Assembly (NCBI RefSeq): GCF_032490495.1
Contig: NZ_JAVYJB010000005.1
Coordinates: forward strand, 124,001-188,000
Direction: 5' to 3'
DNA: 64,000 nt
Source: Pilosibacter fragilis
GTDB lineage: Bacteria > Bacillota > Clostridia > Lachnospirales > Lachnospiraceae
The notes below the pieces were generated by a model that did no database searches, was not told the origin of the DNA, and saw only the letters and a list, made by a program, of their open reading frames with translations. How positions within the stretch are numbered: position 1 is the stretch's first letter; every line of letters starts with the position of its first letter. The translations under genes and the position numbers were made by a program. Below are positions 43,216 through 52,434 of the stretch, piece after piece.

Positions 43216-44121
43216 TTACTCCGACTTCAACAATGGATAATGCCCCAAAAACTGCTGCAGCGCCAGATTCCCGGAGGATCTTTTCCACGCCGCAATGATC
43301 TCAACGACCTCCTCTTCGCCGATCAGCGGGATAAACACAAGGTTTTCCGCATTTGTCAGCTTATGCGTCACATAGGAAGGAATAATGGAGATCCCTTCCT
43401 CGATGGATACCATCATGAGAATACTCTCCACATCGTTGGAACGGAAGAAGATGTCCGGATGATATCCGGCCTGCTCATACATCTCGTAGAAGCGGAGGTC
43501 ACTGACGGAATCCCCGGTGCTGGACGGGGTCATGAACAGCAGGCGTTCGCCGTGGAGCTCTGACCGCTGAAGGGATTCCCGCCTGGAAAGTGGATGATTG
43601 CTGTAAACCGCTACCATCAGAGGACTGCGTTCAATGAGCCGGTATTCAATGGACTCGTTTTTCACGAGCTCCGTGCTGTCCCAGGTAAAAATAATATCAT
43701 ATTCGTCCTTCAATAGCCCCGCGGCGAGAAGATCGGTGTTCCGGCGGTAACAGGAGACAAGAATATTTGGATACTTATTATGGAAGAAACGCAGGGAGTT
43801 GGAAAAATTGCTTCGCTCAAAGCCTTTTGTATATCCGATCCGCAGGGTTCCTACCATACCGGTTGAAACCTCCTGAATCCGGTTTACCGCCTGATCAATG
43901 CGGCCGAGGATCGACCTTGCATCACTTAGAAATGCGCTTCCGGCCGGAGTCAGGGAGATCGGGCGGCTCGACCGGTCAAAGAGCGGGATGCCGAGGCTGT
44001 CTTCTAACGCGCGGATCTGCTGGGTGATGGCAGTCTGGGTAATATAAAACTGGTCCGCGGCTTTCGTGAAGCTGCGGCATTCAGCGGCGGTCACGAAGTA
44101 GCGCAGCTGGTTTGTGTTCAT
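43216..44121 (-). CDS. LysR family transcriptional regulator
   Basis: N-terminal winged helix MNTNQLRYFVTAAECRSFTKAADQFYITQTAITQQIRALEDSLGIPLFDRSSRP (~residues 1-55) followed by a type II periplasmic-binding-like effector domain. Length 301 is standard. Divergent from the sodium symporter gene, which it probably controls through ATAAG-N5-CTTAT in the 272-base spacer. The co-inducer is unknown; the transporter suggests an amino acid or amine. ATG 44121 with AGGAGG. Confidence 0.95.
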   Translation of the reverse strand: MNTNQLRYFVTAAECRSFTKAADQFYITQTAITQQIRALEDSLGIPLFDRSSRPISLTPAGSAFLSDARSILGRIDQAVNRIQEVSTGMVGTLRIGYTKGFERSNFSNSLRFFHNKYPNILVSCYRRNTDLLAAGLLKDEYDIIFTWDSTELVKNESIEYRLIERSPLMVAVYSNHPLSRRESLQRSELHGERLLFMTPSSTGDSVSDLRFYEMYEQAGYHPDIFFRSNDVESILMMVSIEEGISIIPSYVTHKLTNAENLVFIPLIGEEEVVEIIAAWKRSSGNLALQQFLGHYPLLKSE

Positions 44122-44189
44122 AAGCTCCTCCTAAAAAATAGGAATAAATCGCCCCACTCTGTGGGAAGCATCGTTACTCTTCGTAAAAG

Positions 44190-44204
44190 ATAAGTTTTTC
44201 TTAT
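44190..44204. promoter_or_regulatory. LysR-type operator between regulator and symporter genes
   Basis: ATAAG-TTTTT-CTTAT is a perfect interrupted palindrome in the divergent promoter region, the usual layout for a LysR autoregulation and activation site. A related half, ATCATAAG, lies near 44251. Confidence 0.65.
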
Positions 44205-44399
44205 GATATCATACAAAATGCGCGGTTGCAAATCCTTTTACCGGGCGGTATCATAAGACTACTGATGCTGGATGGCGCAACAAGGGCAGATATGTTCCAA
44301 ACGGAACATGCTGTACCATACCGAATACAGTAAGGCAGCAGGATAAGAGCTGCGGATAAGACAGGCGCGGGCCGCAGCTGTAAGAGGGGAGTTATGCTT

Positions 44400-45761
44400 A
44401 TGAAACGAGAAAATTTTGGCTCACGTTTAGGCTTTTTACTGGTAAGCGCGGGCTGTGCGATCGGAATTGGAAATGTGTGGCGGTTCCCGTATGTAGCGGG
44501 ACAGAACGGCGGCGGCGTGTTCGTCCTGTTCTACCTGCTGTTCCTGTTGTGTATGGGCGTCCCGGTCCTCACAATGGAGCTTGCGGTGGGTCGTGCGGGA
44601 CGAAAGAGCGCGGTCGGCGCGTATCGGGTCCTGGAAAAGCCGGGCAGTAAATGGCATGTACACGGATGGTTCTGTATCCTTGGCTGTTACCTGTTAATGA
44701 TGTATTACACAACCGTATCCGGCTGGATGCTCAGCTATTTCGTGAAGTTCGCGATGGGAACATTCACCGGAATGAATACGGATCAGGTCGCGGGAGTATT
44801 TGGGGATATGCTTGGCAATCCCGGTGAGATGGGATTCTGGATGGCTGTGACTGTTGTTGTCGGATTCTTTATCTGCAGCAGAGGTCTTCAGAATGGCCTT
44901 GAGAAGATCACAAAATGGATGATGGCGGCGCTGTTATTGCTGATCCTGGTGCTTGCGGGACACAGCCTGATCCTTCCGGGCGCGAAAGAGGGACTGAGCT
45001 TTTATCTTCTCCCGGATTTCAAACGCGCATCGGAGGTCGGGCTCGGATCGGTGATCATGGCGGCCATGAACCAGTCCTTCTTTACATTAAGCCTTGGCAT
45101 TGCGGCAATGGAGATCTTCGGGAGCTACATGTCCGAGGAACATACGCTTGCAGGTGAGGCGGTACGGATCTGCGGCCTTGATACGCTGGTAGCCCTTTCC
45201 GCCGGACTGATTATCTTCCCGGCATGCTTTTCCTTCGGCGTACAGCCGGATGCCGGCCCACAGCTGATCTTCATCACACTTCCGAACGTGTTTGCAAACA
45301 TGGCAGGCGGACGGATCTGGGGCATGCTGTTCTTCTTATTTATGTCGGCGGCAAGCTTCTCAACCGTTATCGCCGTGTTCGAAAATCTGCTTTCCAGCTG
45401 CATGGATAACTTTGGATGGAGCAGAAGGAAGGCTTCCGTGGTCAACTGCATTTTCGTCCTGATCGCCAGCCTGCCCTGTGTTCTGGGCTACAATGTATGG
45501 AGTAACCTCCACATCATCGGCGCGAGAGATGTTCTGGATTCTGAGGACTTCTTAGTCAGTAACCTGCTTTTACCGCTTGGATCCCTTGTTTATCTCTTAT
45601 TCTGCGTGAGCAAGTGGGGATGGGGATATGATAAGTATCTCGCGGAGGCAAACAAGGGAGCGGGACTTAAGATGCCGGGGGCGAACTGGGCGAAGATCTA
45701 TTTCCGGTATGTTCTTCCGGTGCTGATTTTGGTGATCCTGATCCAGGGACTGATCGGATAA
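44400..45761 (+). CDS. Sodium:neurotransmitter symporter (SNF) family transporter
   Basis: LeuT-fold sodium-dependent amino acid or amine carrier with about 11 hydrophobic segments. The opening FGSRLGFLLVSAGCAIGIGNVWRFPYVAGQNGGGVFVLFYLLFL (~residues 6-49) is the unwound TM1/TM2 with GxGNxWRFPY, and MAAMNQSFFTLSLGIAAMEIFGSYM (~220) is TM6. Length 453 is shorter than eukaryotic members, normal for bacteria. Preferred ATG is 44400; the one at 44394 is closer to GAGGGGAG. Divergent LysR gene is the likely regulator. Confidence 0.93.
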   Translation: MKRENFGSRLGFLLVSAGCAIGIGNVWRFPYVAGQNGGGVFVLFYLLFLLCMGVPVLTMELAVGRAGRKSAVGAYRVLEKPGSKWHVHGWFCILGCYLLMMYYTTVSGWMLSYFVKFAMGTFTGMNTDQVAGVFGDMLGNPGEMGFWMAVTVVVGFFICSRGLQNGLEKITKWMMAALLLLILVLAGHSLILPGAKEGLSFYLLPDFKRASEVGLGSVIMAAMNQSFFTLSLGIAAMEIFGSYMSEEHTLAGEAVRICGLDTLVALSAGLIIFPACFSFGVQPDAGPQLIFITLPNVFANMAGGRIWGMLFFLFMSAASFSTVIAVFENLLSSCMDNFGWSRRKASVVNCIFVLIASLPCVLGYNVWSNLHIIGARDVLDSEDFLVSNLLLPLGSLVYLLFCVSKWGWGYDKYLAEANKGAGLKMPGANWAKIYFRYVLPVLILVILIQGLIG

Positions 45762-45869
45762 CAGGCTGTCCGATATGCACGAAATTCATAAAAAGACAGG
45801 AATTTATGAAAAACTTATCGGTTTAACGCGATATATACATAAAAACTTTAAAGCGTAAAAGCTTTTATA

Positions 45870-45898
45870 TTGAATATCGAAATAACCTGTGTTATAAT
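45870..45898 (+). promoter_or_regulatory. Promoter of the tctCBA operon
   Basis: TTGAAT (45870-45875), 17 bases, TATAAT (45893-45898), 37 bases before the first start codon. Confidence 0.8.
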
Positions 45899-45934
45899 AA
45901 TCATCGCAAATACAAAAAAGAGGAGAGTACCACA

Positions 45935-47065
45935 ATGAAAAAGATGATTGCACTGGGCATGGCCGCTATGATGTGCCTGTCCATGACTGCATGCAGTGTC
46001 TCCACATCTTCCAAGACCGAGACGACCGCAGCAGCAACAGAAGCAGCTGAGACAACTGCAGAAGCAGCAAAAGACAGCGAGACAACCGCAGAGGCTGCCG
46101 GCGATCTTGTTGCGACCGCAGATTATCCGACAAAACCGATCACAATGATCATTCCTTACGGTGCAGGCGGAACAACCGATACATGGGGCAGAAAGCTTGC
46201 AGTTCTGCTTGAAAAATATTTAGGACAGCCGATTACCGTTACAAACCAGGGTGGCGCGTCCGGATCCATCGGAAGCCAGTTCGTAAAAGAGCAGCCGTCT
46301 GATGGCTACACACTTCTTGTGTGTGCAGAGACGATGGGAACCTACAGAACCATGAATATCTGTGACCTTGGATACGATGATTTTACCGTTATCTCTCCGT
46401 TGGTTGGTGATCCGAAGGTTCTTGTAGTCGGAAAAGACTCCAAGTACAACACACTTCAGGAGCTTCTTGATGCGATCAAGGAAAACCCGGGAAAGATCAC
46501 AATGTCCCACTCCGGCCCTGGAGGAAGCGGACACAATCAGGGACTTGTATTAAAAGAGCTCGGCTATGAAGTTGCTATGACAAGCTTTGACTCCGGTAAC
46601 GACGCGCTTCTCGGTGTCATCGGTGGGCAGGTTGACTTCACAAACCCGAATATCTCCACCCTCGGCGGCTATATCGAAAGCGGCGATGTGAAACCGTTAG
46701 CAGTATTCTCCGATAAGAGAATGGACGCTTACCCGGATATCCCGGCGTTTACAGAGACAGTTCCGGAAGCTGAAAAGTACTTAAATATCCCGTACACACT
46801 CCTTTCCTTCGTTGTAAACAACGATACACCGCAGGAGGTCGTTGATGTATTAAAGGCAGCATCTGAGAAGGTATTCGCAGATCCGGAGTGGACCGAGTTC
46901 GTAAAACAGAACGCAGCGGATCCGGTATATGACGAGTACAAAGATGACGCATCGATCCAGGCATTCTATGACAACTGGAAATCCGTAATCTGCTGGTTAC
47001 AGTATGACAACGGTGTTGCCGAGAAGAGTCCGGAAGAGTTCGGCATCAAGAGAATTGGAGAATAA
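45935..47065 (+). CDS. tctC: Tripartite tricarboxylate transporter substrate-binding lipoprotein
   Basis: Extracytoplasmic binding protein of the TTT system. KKMIALGMAAMMCLSMTAC is the signal peptide (lipobox MTAC); a Thr/Ala/Glu-rich linker of about 40 residues follows, then YPTKPITMIIPYGAGGTTDTWGRKLA (~residues 64-89), the hallmark of the Bug/TctC family, and KITMSHSGPGGSGHNQGL (~186). The ligand is a carboxylate; which one cannot be told. It is 3 bases ahead of tctB. AGAGGAGA upstream. Confidence 0.93.
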   Translation: MKKMIALGMAAMMCLSMTACSVSTSSKTETTAAATEAAETTAEAAKDSETTAEAAGDLVATADYPTKPITMIIPYGAGGTTDTWGRKLAVLLEKYLGQPITVTNQGGASGSIGSQFVKEQPSDGYTLLVCAETMGTYRTMNICDLGYDDFTVISPLVGDPKVLVVGKDSKYNTLQELLDAIKENPGKITMSHSGPGGSGHNQGLVLKELGYEVAMTSFDSGNDALLGVIGGQVDFTNPNISTLGGYIESGDVKPLAVFSDKRMDAYPDIPAFTETVPEAEKYLNIPYTLLSFVVNNDTPQEVVDVLKAASEKVFADPEWTEFVKQNAADPVYDEYKDDASIQAFYDNWKSVICWLQYDNGVAEKSPEEFGIKRIGE

Positions 47066-47068
47066 TCA

Positions 47069-47596
47069 ATGAAGAATAAGATTCATTCGCTGATCGTCGA
47101 AGGAATTGTATTTTGCGGGAGCGGCCTTGTGCTGCTCTCGTATTCTCTTTTATCCTACGCGAAAGGGTTTAACAAAAGCTGGGCACAGTCCCCGTACCTG
47201 TTTCCGCTGATCGTGGCGATCGCCATGATCGGTCTGTCCTTATGGATCGTCGGAGAGGGAGTTACGGCGATGAAAAAGGCTGCCGCAAATTCGGATGACA
47301 AGAAGCCGGAAAAGGCAGGAAAAACAGAAAAGAGGCGCTGGGTCGTGATCGCCCTGATCCTCTGTGCGATCTACTATGCGGCTCTCGCCTTCATTAAAAT
47401 TCCGTATATCACCATCGGAATTTTATCTTTTGCGTATACATTTTCGACATTTGAGGTTGTGACGGTGGTATTCCTGATCGCCATGATGATTTTCATGGGT
47501 GTCAGAAAAATTCCGGTCCTTGTCTTCGTGCCGATCGGAACCACCTTGTTCTTAAGCCTCGCATTCCGCACATTCTTACATGTGCTTCTGCCATAG
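47069..47596 (+). CDS. tctB: TctB-like small membrane subunit
   Basis: Four-segment membrane protein of 175 residues (IVEGIVFCGSGLVLLSYSLL, LFPLIVAIAMIGLSLWIVGEGV, WVVIALILCAIYYAALAFI, VVTVVFLIAMMIFMGVR). A charged loop (KKPEKAGKTEKRR, ~residues 75-88) faces the cytoplasm. TctB subunits are poorly conserved, so the call rests on position between tctC and tctA as much as on topology. Overlap-free, with a 3-base gap to tctC and 15 to tctA. Confidence 0.88.
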   Translation: MKNKIHSLIVEGIVFCGSGLVLLSYSLLSYAKGFNKSWAQSPYLFPLIVAIAMIGLSLWIVGEGVTAMKKAAANSDDKKPEKAGKTEKRRWVVIALILCAIYYAALAFIKIPYITIGILSFAYTFSTFEVVTVVFLIAMMIFMGVRKIPVLVFVPIGTTLFLSLAFRTFLHVLLP

Positions 47597-47611
47597 AAAG
47601 GAGAAAGGAAA

Positions 47612-49114
47612 ATGATGCAGATGTTATCCGTGGTCGATCCGCGGTTTATTCTTATGGTTCTCCTTGGTTCTGTGGCTGGCCTGTTCGTAGGAGCGATCCC
47701 GGGACTTTCCGTGTCCATGGCGACCGCGCTTCTCGTATCCATTACTTATACCTGGGAACATTCAGACGCCCTGGCGATGATCATGGGTGTCTATGTAGTC
47801 GGAGTCTTCTCCGGCGCGGTATCGGCGATCCTGATCAATATCCCCGGCGCACCTTCATCGGTCGTAACGACACTGGACGGCTATCCGATGTCGAAAAAAG
47901 GTCAGTCCTACAAGGCGCTCTTTACTGCAACGATCTACTCGTTTATCGGAAGCTTATTTGGTCTTCTGGCTCTGGGACTCTTAGCGGAGCCGGTATCGAG
48001 AGTTGCGATCAAATTTACAAAGATGGACTATTTCCTTCTGGCCCTCTTCGGACTTGCGACGGTTGGTTCCGTCAGCACGAAGAATTACGCGAAGGGCCTT
48101 ATCAGCGTTATGATCGGTCTTGTGATCAGCATGATCGGACTGGATCCGCTGATGGGAACAAAGCGCCTGACCTTCGGAATCCAGAACCTCGCGGGCGGTG
48201 TCAGCACAGTCCCGGCACTTGTCGGCTTCTTCGGTTTCGCAGAAGTGCTCTCTGTTGTATACAACATGAAGCAGGAGCAGAATGTCCTTGCAATGGAAAA
48301 GGCGAAGGTCAGCCTGAAAGAGATCTTAAAAAGCTGGAAGCTTTCCTTATATACATCCACGATCGGTCTTTTAGTCGGCGCTCTTCCGGGAGCAGGCGGA
48401 CCGGTGGCATCCTTTATCGCATATAATGAGGCGAAGCGTCTCGTAAAGAAGCCGGAGGTTCCCTTCGGTGAGGGCGCAGTGGAAGGAATCGTGGCCAGTG
48501 AGTCCTCCAACAACGCATGTATCGGTGGTGCACTGATCCCGATGCTGACGTTGGCGGTTCCGGGCGACGCAGTTACCGCGATCATCCTTTCCGTATTCTA
48601 TGTCCATGGCTTACAGCCGGGTCCGTTATTTATCACCCAGAACAAAGAATCCTTCTACTCGATCGTAGTAGCGGGAATCATCGCGTGCTTTGCGCTTTTA
48701 CTGTTAGGACTGATTGTTGCCCCGAGGATCTGTAAGGTCATTACGATCCCGAAGAACATCATGATCCCGGTGGTAACGAGCCTCTGTGTGATCGGTTCCT
48801 TCGCGTGCAACAACCGTCTGTTTGATGTGGGACTTATGTTCTTCTTCGGACTGATGGGATTCATGATGCGGCGGTTCGATTATCCGGTTGCCCCGCTGAT
48901 CCTTGCGATGGTACTCGGAAAGATGATGGATTCCAACTTCCGTCAGGCCGTGTCCCTGGCATCGTCCTCCGACAACCCGTTTATGGCGATGTTCGGACAT
49001 CCGATCACGATCGTTCTTTCGATTTGTACATTATTCGTCCTGCTTGGAAATATTCCGTGGACGAAGCCGTATATCGATAAAGTAAAAGGGATCTTTTCGA
49101 GAAAAACGGCGTAA
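47612..49114 (+). CDS. tctA: TctA-like large membrane subunit
   Basis: Main permease of the tripartite tricarboxylate transporter, 500 residues and about 12 hydrophobic segments. VAGLFVGAIPGLSVSMATALLVSIT (~residues 20-44), NIPGAPSSVVTTLDGYP (~75) and PGAGGPVASFIAYNEAKRLVKKPEVPFGEGAVEGIVASESSNNACIGGALIP (~255-305) are family signatures. It couples carboxylate uptake to an ion gradient. ATG 47612 (or 47615) after AAAGGAGA. A terminator follows at 49.2 kb. Confidence 0.95.
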   Translation: MMQMLSVVDPRFILMVLLGSVAGLFVGAIPGLSVSMATALLVSITYTWEHSDALAMIMGVYVVGVFSGAVSAILINIPGAPSSVVTTLDGYPMSKKGQSYKALFTATIYSFIGSLFGLLALGLLAEPVSRVAIKFTKMDYFLLALFGLATVGSVSTKNYAKGLISVMIGLVISMIGLDPLMGTKRLTFGIQNLAGGVSTVPALVGFFGFAEVLSVVYNMKQEQNVLAMEKAKVSLKEILKSWKLSLYTSTIGLLVGALPGAGGPVASFIAYNEAKRLVKKPEVPFGEGAVEGIVASESSNNACIGGALIPMLTLAVPGDAVTAIILSVFYVHGLQPGPLFITQNKESFYSIVVAGIIACFALLLLGLIVAPRICKVITIPKNIMIPVVTSLCVIGSFACNNRLFDVGLMFFFGLMGFMMRRFDYPVAPLILAMVLGKMMDSNFRQAVSLASSSDNPFMAMFGHPITIVLSICTLFVLLGNIPWTKPYIDKVKGIFSRKTA

Positions 49115-49213
49115 TTTCAGATAAAACTTCTGAAAAACAGGCCGGATCACCAAATTTCGACCGGCGCAGGATTTCCCGCCGGTGTGAAAGACGGTAGGAA
49201 ATGAAAAAAGTAT

Positions 49214-49264
49214 AAAAAGAGCAGGAAATCAGGCAAAAAGTGCTTGCATTTCCTGCTCTTTTTT
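49214..49264 (+). terminator. Terminator of the tct operon
   Basis: AAAAAGAGCAGGAAAT pairs with ATTTCCTGCTCTTTTTT. Its 3' arm contains TTGCAT, which lies 17 bases before TAAGAT (49267-49272), a possible weak promoter for rpsF overlapping the terminator. Confidence 0.88.
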
Positions 49265-49354
49265 GCTAAGATTATTACCTGTGACATGTAAAAAATCCTT
49301 GCTCCTGATACTGAAAATCGGGGGCCGGAAGACCAGAAGGAGGTTTATGAAACT

Positions 49355-49642
49355 ATGAACAAATACGAGTTAGCAGTTGTTCTTAGCGCAAAACTTGAAG
49401 ATGACGAGAGAGCAGCCGCACTTGAGAAAGTGAAAGGCTATATCACACGTTTCGGCGGTAATATCGTTGATGTGGACGAATGGGGCAAGAAGAGACTTGC
49501 ATACGAGATCCAGAAGAGCAAAGAGGGATTCTACTACTTCATCCACTTCGAGGGTGAGGCAAACTGCCCGAACGAGGTTGAGGCTCACATCCGTATTATG
49601 GAGCCGGTTGTTCGCTATCTTTGCGTAAGACAGGACGCTTAA
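49355..49642 (+). CDS. rpsF: 30S ribosomal protein S6
   Basis: Ribosomal protein that pairs with S18 on the 30S platform. MNKYELAVVLSAKLEDDERA and the segment GGNIVDVDEWGKKRLAYEIQKSKEGFYYFIHF (~residues 34-66) are typical S6; length 95 matches. Followed after 18 bases by ssb, then rpsR, the conserved Firmicutes order. AAGGAGG lies about 11 bases before ATG 49355. Confidence 0.97.
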   Translation: MNKYELAVVLSAKLEDDERAAALEKVKGYITRFGGNIVDVDEWGKKRLAYEIQKSKEGFYYFIHFEGEANCPNEVEAHIRIMEPVVRYLCVRQDA

Positions 49643-49660
49643 TAAAGAAAGAGTGAGAAT

Positions 49661-50155
49661 ATGAACAGAGTTATCCTTATGGGTAGATTAACCAGAGATC
49701 CGGAAGTACGCTATTCCCAGGGCGAGCGCTCCATGGCAATCGCAAGATATACGCTTGCAGTTGACAGAAGAGGCAGAAGAAGCCAGGACGGCGATCAGGG
49801 TCAGACGGCCGATTTTATCAACATCGTAGCTTTTGATCGTGCCGGTGAATTTGCGGAGAAATATTTCCGTCAGGGCATGCGTGTACTGGTTTCCGGAAGA
49901 ATCCAGACCGGAAGCTATGTAAATAAGGATGGCCAGAAGGTCTATACAACAGATATTATTGTAGATGACCAGGAATTCGCTGACAGCAAGGGTCAGGGCG
50001 GCGATAACAGCGGCTTTGGCGGCGGCAACAGCTACGGCGGCGGAAACCGCGGCGGCTACCAGCAGGGGACAAGACCTGCTCCGTCCAGTGCCATCGGCGA
50101 CGGATTTATGAATATCCCGGATGGAGTCGAGGACGAAGGACTTCCATTCAACTAA
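49661..50155 (+). CDS. ssb: Single-stranded DNA-binding protein
   Basis: Tetrameric ssDNA-binding protein. The OB fold occupies residues ~1-110 (MNRVILMGRLTRDPEVRYSQG, then INIVAFDRAGEFAEKYFRQGMRVLVSGRIQTGSYVNKDG). A Gly-rich flexible tail (GGDNSGFGGGNSYGGGNRGG) leads to the acidic partner-binding tip VEDEGLPFN. Length 164. Between rpsF and rpsR. Confidence 0.97.
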   Translation: MNRVILMGRLTRDPEVRYSQGERSMAIARYTLAVDRRGRRSQDGDQGQTADFINIVAFDRAGEFAEKYFRQGMRVLVSGRIQTGSYVNKDGQKVYTTDIIVDDQEFADSKGQGGDNSGFGGGNSYGGGNRGGYQQGTRPAPSSAIGDGFMNIPDGVEDEGLPFN

Positions 50156-50276
50156 ATATCAGTCTGAGGCAATACAGTGCGTTACTCCTAATTCGCTGTG
50201 AGTAGACTGAGTTTGCACGTGGCCGGACAAGCGTTGGACGGTTACAGACAACGAAACTAACAGGAGGTAATTTAAA

Positions 50277-50543
50277 ATGGCATTCAATAAAGGTGACAAG
50301 TCCGATTCTTCCAGAGTAAGAAGAGGCGGCATGCATAGAAGAAAAAAAGTTTGCGTATTCTGCGGCGATAAGAACGGCGAGATCGATTACAAGGACGTAA
50401 ACAAGTTAAAGAGATACGTATCCGAGAGAGGAAAAATCCTCCCGAGAAGAATCACAGGCAACTGCGCAAAGCACCAGAGAGCTTTAACAGTAGCTATCAA
50501 GAGAGCACGTCATATTGCTCTTATGCCGTACACATGTGAATAA
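50277..50543 (+). CDS. rpsR: 30S ribosomal protein S18
   Basis: Ribosomal protein of 88 residues. RRKKVCVFCGDKNGEIDYKDVNKLKRYVSERGKILPRRITGNCAKHQRALTVAIKRARHIALMPY spans the S18 core; the CVFCG...CAKH cysteines mark the zinc-ribbon form. Ends in the usual basic helix. AGGAGG 8 bases upstream of ATG 50277. Ends the S6-SSB-S18 operon before a terminator. Confidence 0.97.
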   Translation: MAFNKGDKSDSSRVRRGGMHRRKKVCVFCGDKNGEIDYKDVNKLKRYVSERGKILPRRITGNCAKHQRALTVAIKRARHIALMPYTCE

Positions 50544-50610
50544 TTCCTTAGAATAAGGATTTTCACGGATAAAGTAAGGTTTTATCTAATTAATTTGAAG
50601 CATCATTCGA

Positions 50611-50646
50611 GGATTCCATATGAGAGATCATGTGGGATCCTTTTTT
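50611..50646 (+). terminator. Terminator of the rpsF operon
   Basis: GGATTCCATATGA pairs with TCATGTGGGATCC, then six T. Confidence 0.85.
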
Positions 50647-50647
50647 G

Positions 50648-50720
50648 GCGTAGCAGAGAATTTCCTGTTACACAAAAAGGCACTACATGTCGATGATGTG
50701 CACCCGCGCGAAGATCGCGC
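50648..50720 (+). repeat. Dispersed multi-hairpin repeat, family 2, copy C
   Basis: GTAGCAG...CTGTTAC stem, CACAAAAAGGCACTACATG core, then CGATGATGTGCAC. It lies directly behind the terminator, as copies A and B do; the hairpin loop is shorter here. Confidence 0.75.
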
Positions 50721-50873
50721 TGAACAGATGTAGTTATGACAGGTATTGACATTAAATCGAAATAAGAAAAAGAAATTTGTTTTTCCTGAAAGCTGGAAAA
50801 ATATGAGAAGCTGCAATAAGGAACTGCATGAAAATTGCATCAAAAGATATTTAAGGATATTTATGTCTGAAAA

Positions 50874-51004
50874 TTGACTTTTTTGCTGACACCCTTTATA
50901 CTACGTAGAGGAAAAGTCAAAAAAAGAAACAGCAATGTGGAAGGGCAGTACACTATTTGAGAAGTCATTGAAAGGTCCAGAACATTATTCTGGACCCTTT
51001 TTTT
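50874..51004 (+). ncRNA. Candidate small RNA or terminated leader, upstream of the DUF819 gene
   Basis: Promoter TTGACT (50874-50879), 17 bases, TATACT (50897-50902); expected start near 50909. A strong terminator at 50971-51004 (GGTCCAGAA-CATTA-TTCTGGACC, seven T) would end a transcript of about 95 bases. No ORF of note lies between. It could be a free small RNA or an attenuator for the transporter gene that begins 191 bases later; no T-box or known riboswitch pattern is visible. Confidence 0.6.
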
Positions 51005-51194
51005 AGCCTTCTGCGGAAGTTTTAAGGAGAAACAGTACACTGCTTATGCCATTCCCGCATTGCCCTGCGGTTCGTGAAAAGGTATCGAAAAGGAGAAGGA
51101 AGGGGGAGCTGAAAATTTCAACCGCCCGTTTTGACTTGTTCTGAATAAGAAAATAAAGCCCACCGATATCCGGTGGCGGAATGGAGCATTTCAA

Positions 51195-52370
51195 ATGATT
51201 CATGATGGATTTATCTATCTGGCCACTTTAATGCTGTTAGCAGCAATTCTGGTCAATCTTCCCGTGTACCTGCGGGGAAAAGGCGCACAGACCTTTTTTA
51301 AATTTGCACCGCCGATCGTTCTGATCTATTTAGGCATGATGCTTTTATGTACTATGAAAGTATGGGATCTGCAGGATACGTCAGACATTTACGTAGCGAT
51401 CAAAAATCCGTTGCTTTACGCAATGCTGTTTTTAATGCTGCTGCGTTGTGATCTGAAAAAGATCATTAAATTAGGACCGAAAATGCTGATCGGTTTCTTC
51501 TCAGCAAGTATTTCAATCGGTGTTGGTTTTGTAGTAAGCTATGGCATTTTCCATAAATTACTGGGTCCGGAAAGCTGGAAAGCACTTGCAGCACTGTGCG
51601 GAAGCTGGTTAGGCGGCGGCAGTAATATGCTGGCGATTCAGGCAATTCTGGATGTAAGTGAAGAAAGTCTGGCATATTCTCTGGTAATGGATTCGGTTTG
51701 TGCAGTAATCTATGTTATGTTCCTTCTGTGGGTGATCAACTTCTCTAAGGAATTCAACTACTGGACAAAGGCAGATGTACGTCTGATCGATGAAGTAGGA
51801 GCATCTCTGGAAAAAGAGGCAAGGGAGGACAAGAGACCTCTTACCTGGAAAAACATGCTTCTTTTAATCGGCGTATCCTTCTTTATATCCTCTCTGTCCA
51901 AGGATGCCGGTGTTATGGTTGCTTCTGTTCTGCCTGTTTTTGATAAGGCAACCTGGACAGTTCTTCTTGTAACAGCTACAGGTCTGATCGTAGCAATGAC
52001 TCCCTTTGGAAAGATTAAGGGAACGGAAGAAGTTTCAAATATCATGCTTTACATTGTCATCGCGATGATCGCTTCCAGAGCAGATATTTCTGCTATGGGA
52101 AATGCACCGGTATGGCTGGCTGCCGGATTCCTGATCCTGCTGATCCATATAGCAGTTATGGTAATCCTTGCAAAGCTGATCCGACTGGATATCTTTACCT
52201 GTGCGGTTGCATCTCTGGCGAATGTCGGAGGAACTGCGACAGCACCGGTACTTGCAGGCGCATACAGCAGCGCGCTGGTTCCGATCGGTATCCTGATGGC
52301 TCTTCTCGGCAATATTATTGGAACACCGGGCGGCGCATTTGTAGGATACTTAATGAGCCTGATCGGGTAG
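51195..52370 (+). CDS. DUF819 family membrane protein
   Basis: Polytopic membrane protein of 391 residues, about 10 hydrophobic segments, of the YjcL/DUF819 family. The stretch AALCGSWLGGGSNMLAIQAILDVSEESLAYSLVMDSVCAVIYVMFLLWVINF (~residues 132-184) and the closing NVGGTATAPVLAGAYSSALVPIGILMALLGNIIGTPGGAF (~345-385) are family signatures and recall anion or carboxylate exporters. Substrate unknown. Ribosome site GGAG is 12 bases upstream. A separate promoter and terminator lie far upstream, so expression may be attenuated. Confidence 0.88.
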   Translation: MIHDGFIYLATLMLLAAILVNLPVYLRGKGAQTFFKFAPPIVLIYLGMMLLCTMKVWDLQDTSDIYVAIKNPLLYAMLFLMLLRCDLKKIIKLGPKMLIGFFSASISIGVGFVVSYGIFHKLLGPESWKALAALCGSWLGGGSNMLAIQAILDVSEESLAYSLVMDSVCAVIYVMFLLWVINFSKEFNYWTKADVRLIDEVGASLEKEAREDKRPLTWKNMLLLIGVSFFISSLSKDAGVMVASVLPVFDKATWTVLLVTATGLIVAMTPFGKIKGTEEVSNIMLYIVIAMIASRADISAMGNAPVWLAAGFLILLIHIAVMVILAKLIRLDIFTCAVASLANVGGTATAPVLAGAYSSALVPIGILMALLGNIIGTPGGAFVGYLMSLIG

Positions 52371-52397
52371 AGAACAACAATTGAAACGGGTAGTACA

Positions 52398-52434
52398 AGA
52401 ACTCCGCACGGGAAACTGTGCGGAGTTTCTTCTT
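52398..52434. terminator. Bidirectional terminator
   Basis: GAACTCCGCAC pairs with GTGCGGAGTTTC, T-rich tail. Between DUF819 and the convergent MBL-fold gene; it overlaps the latter's stop codon. Confidence 0.85.
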
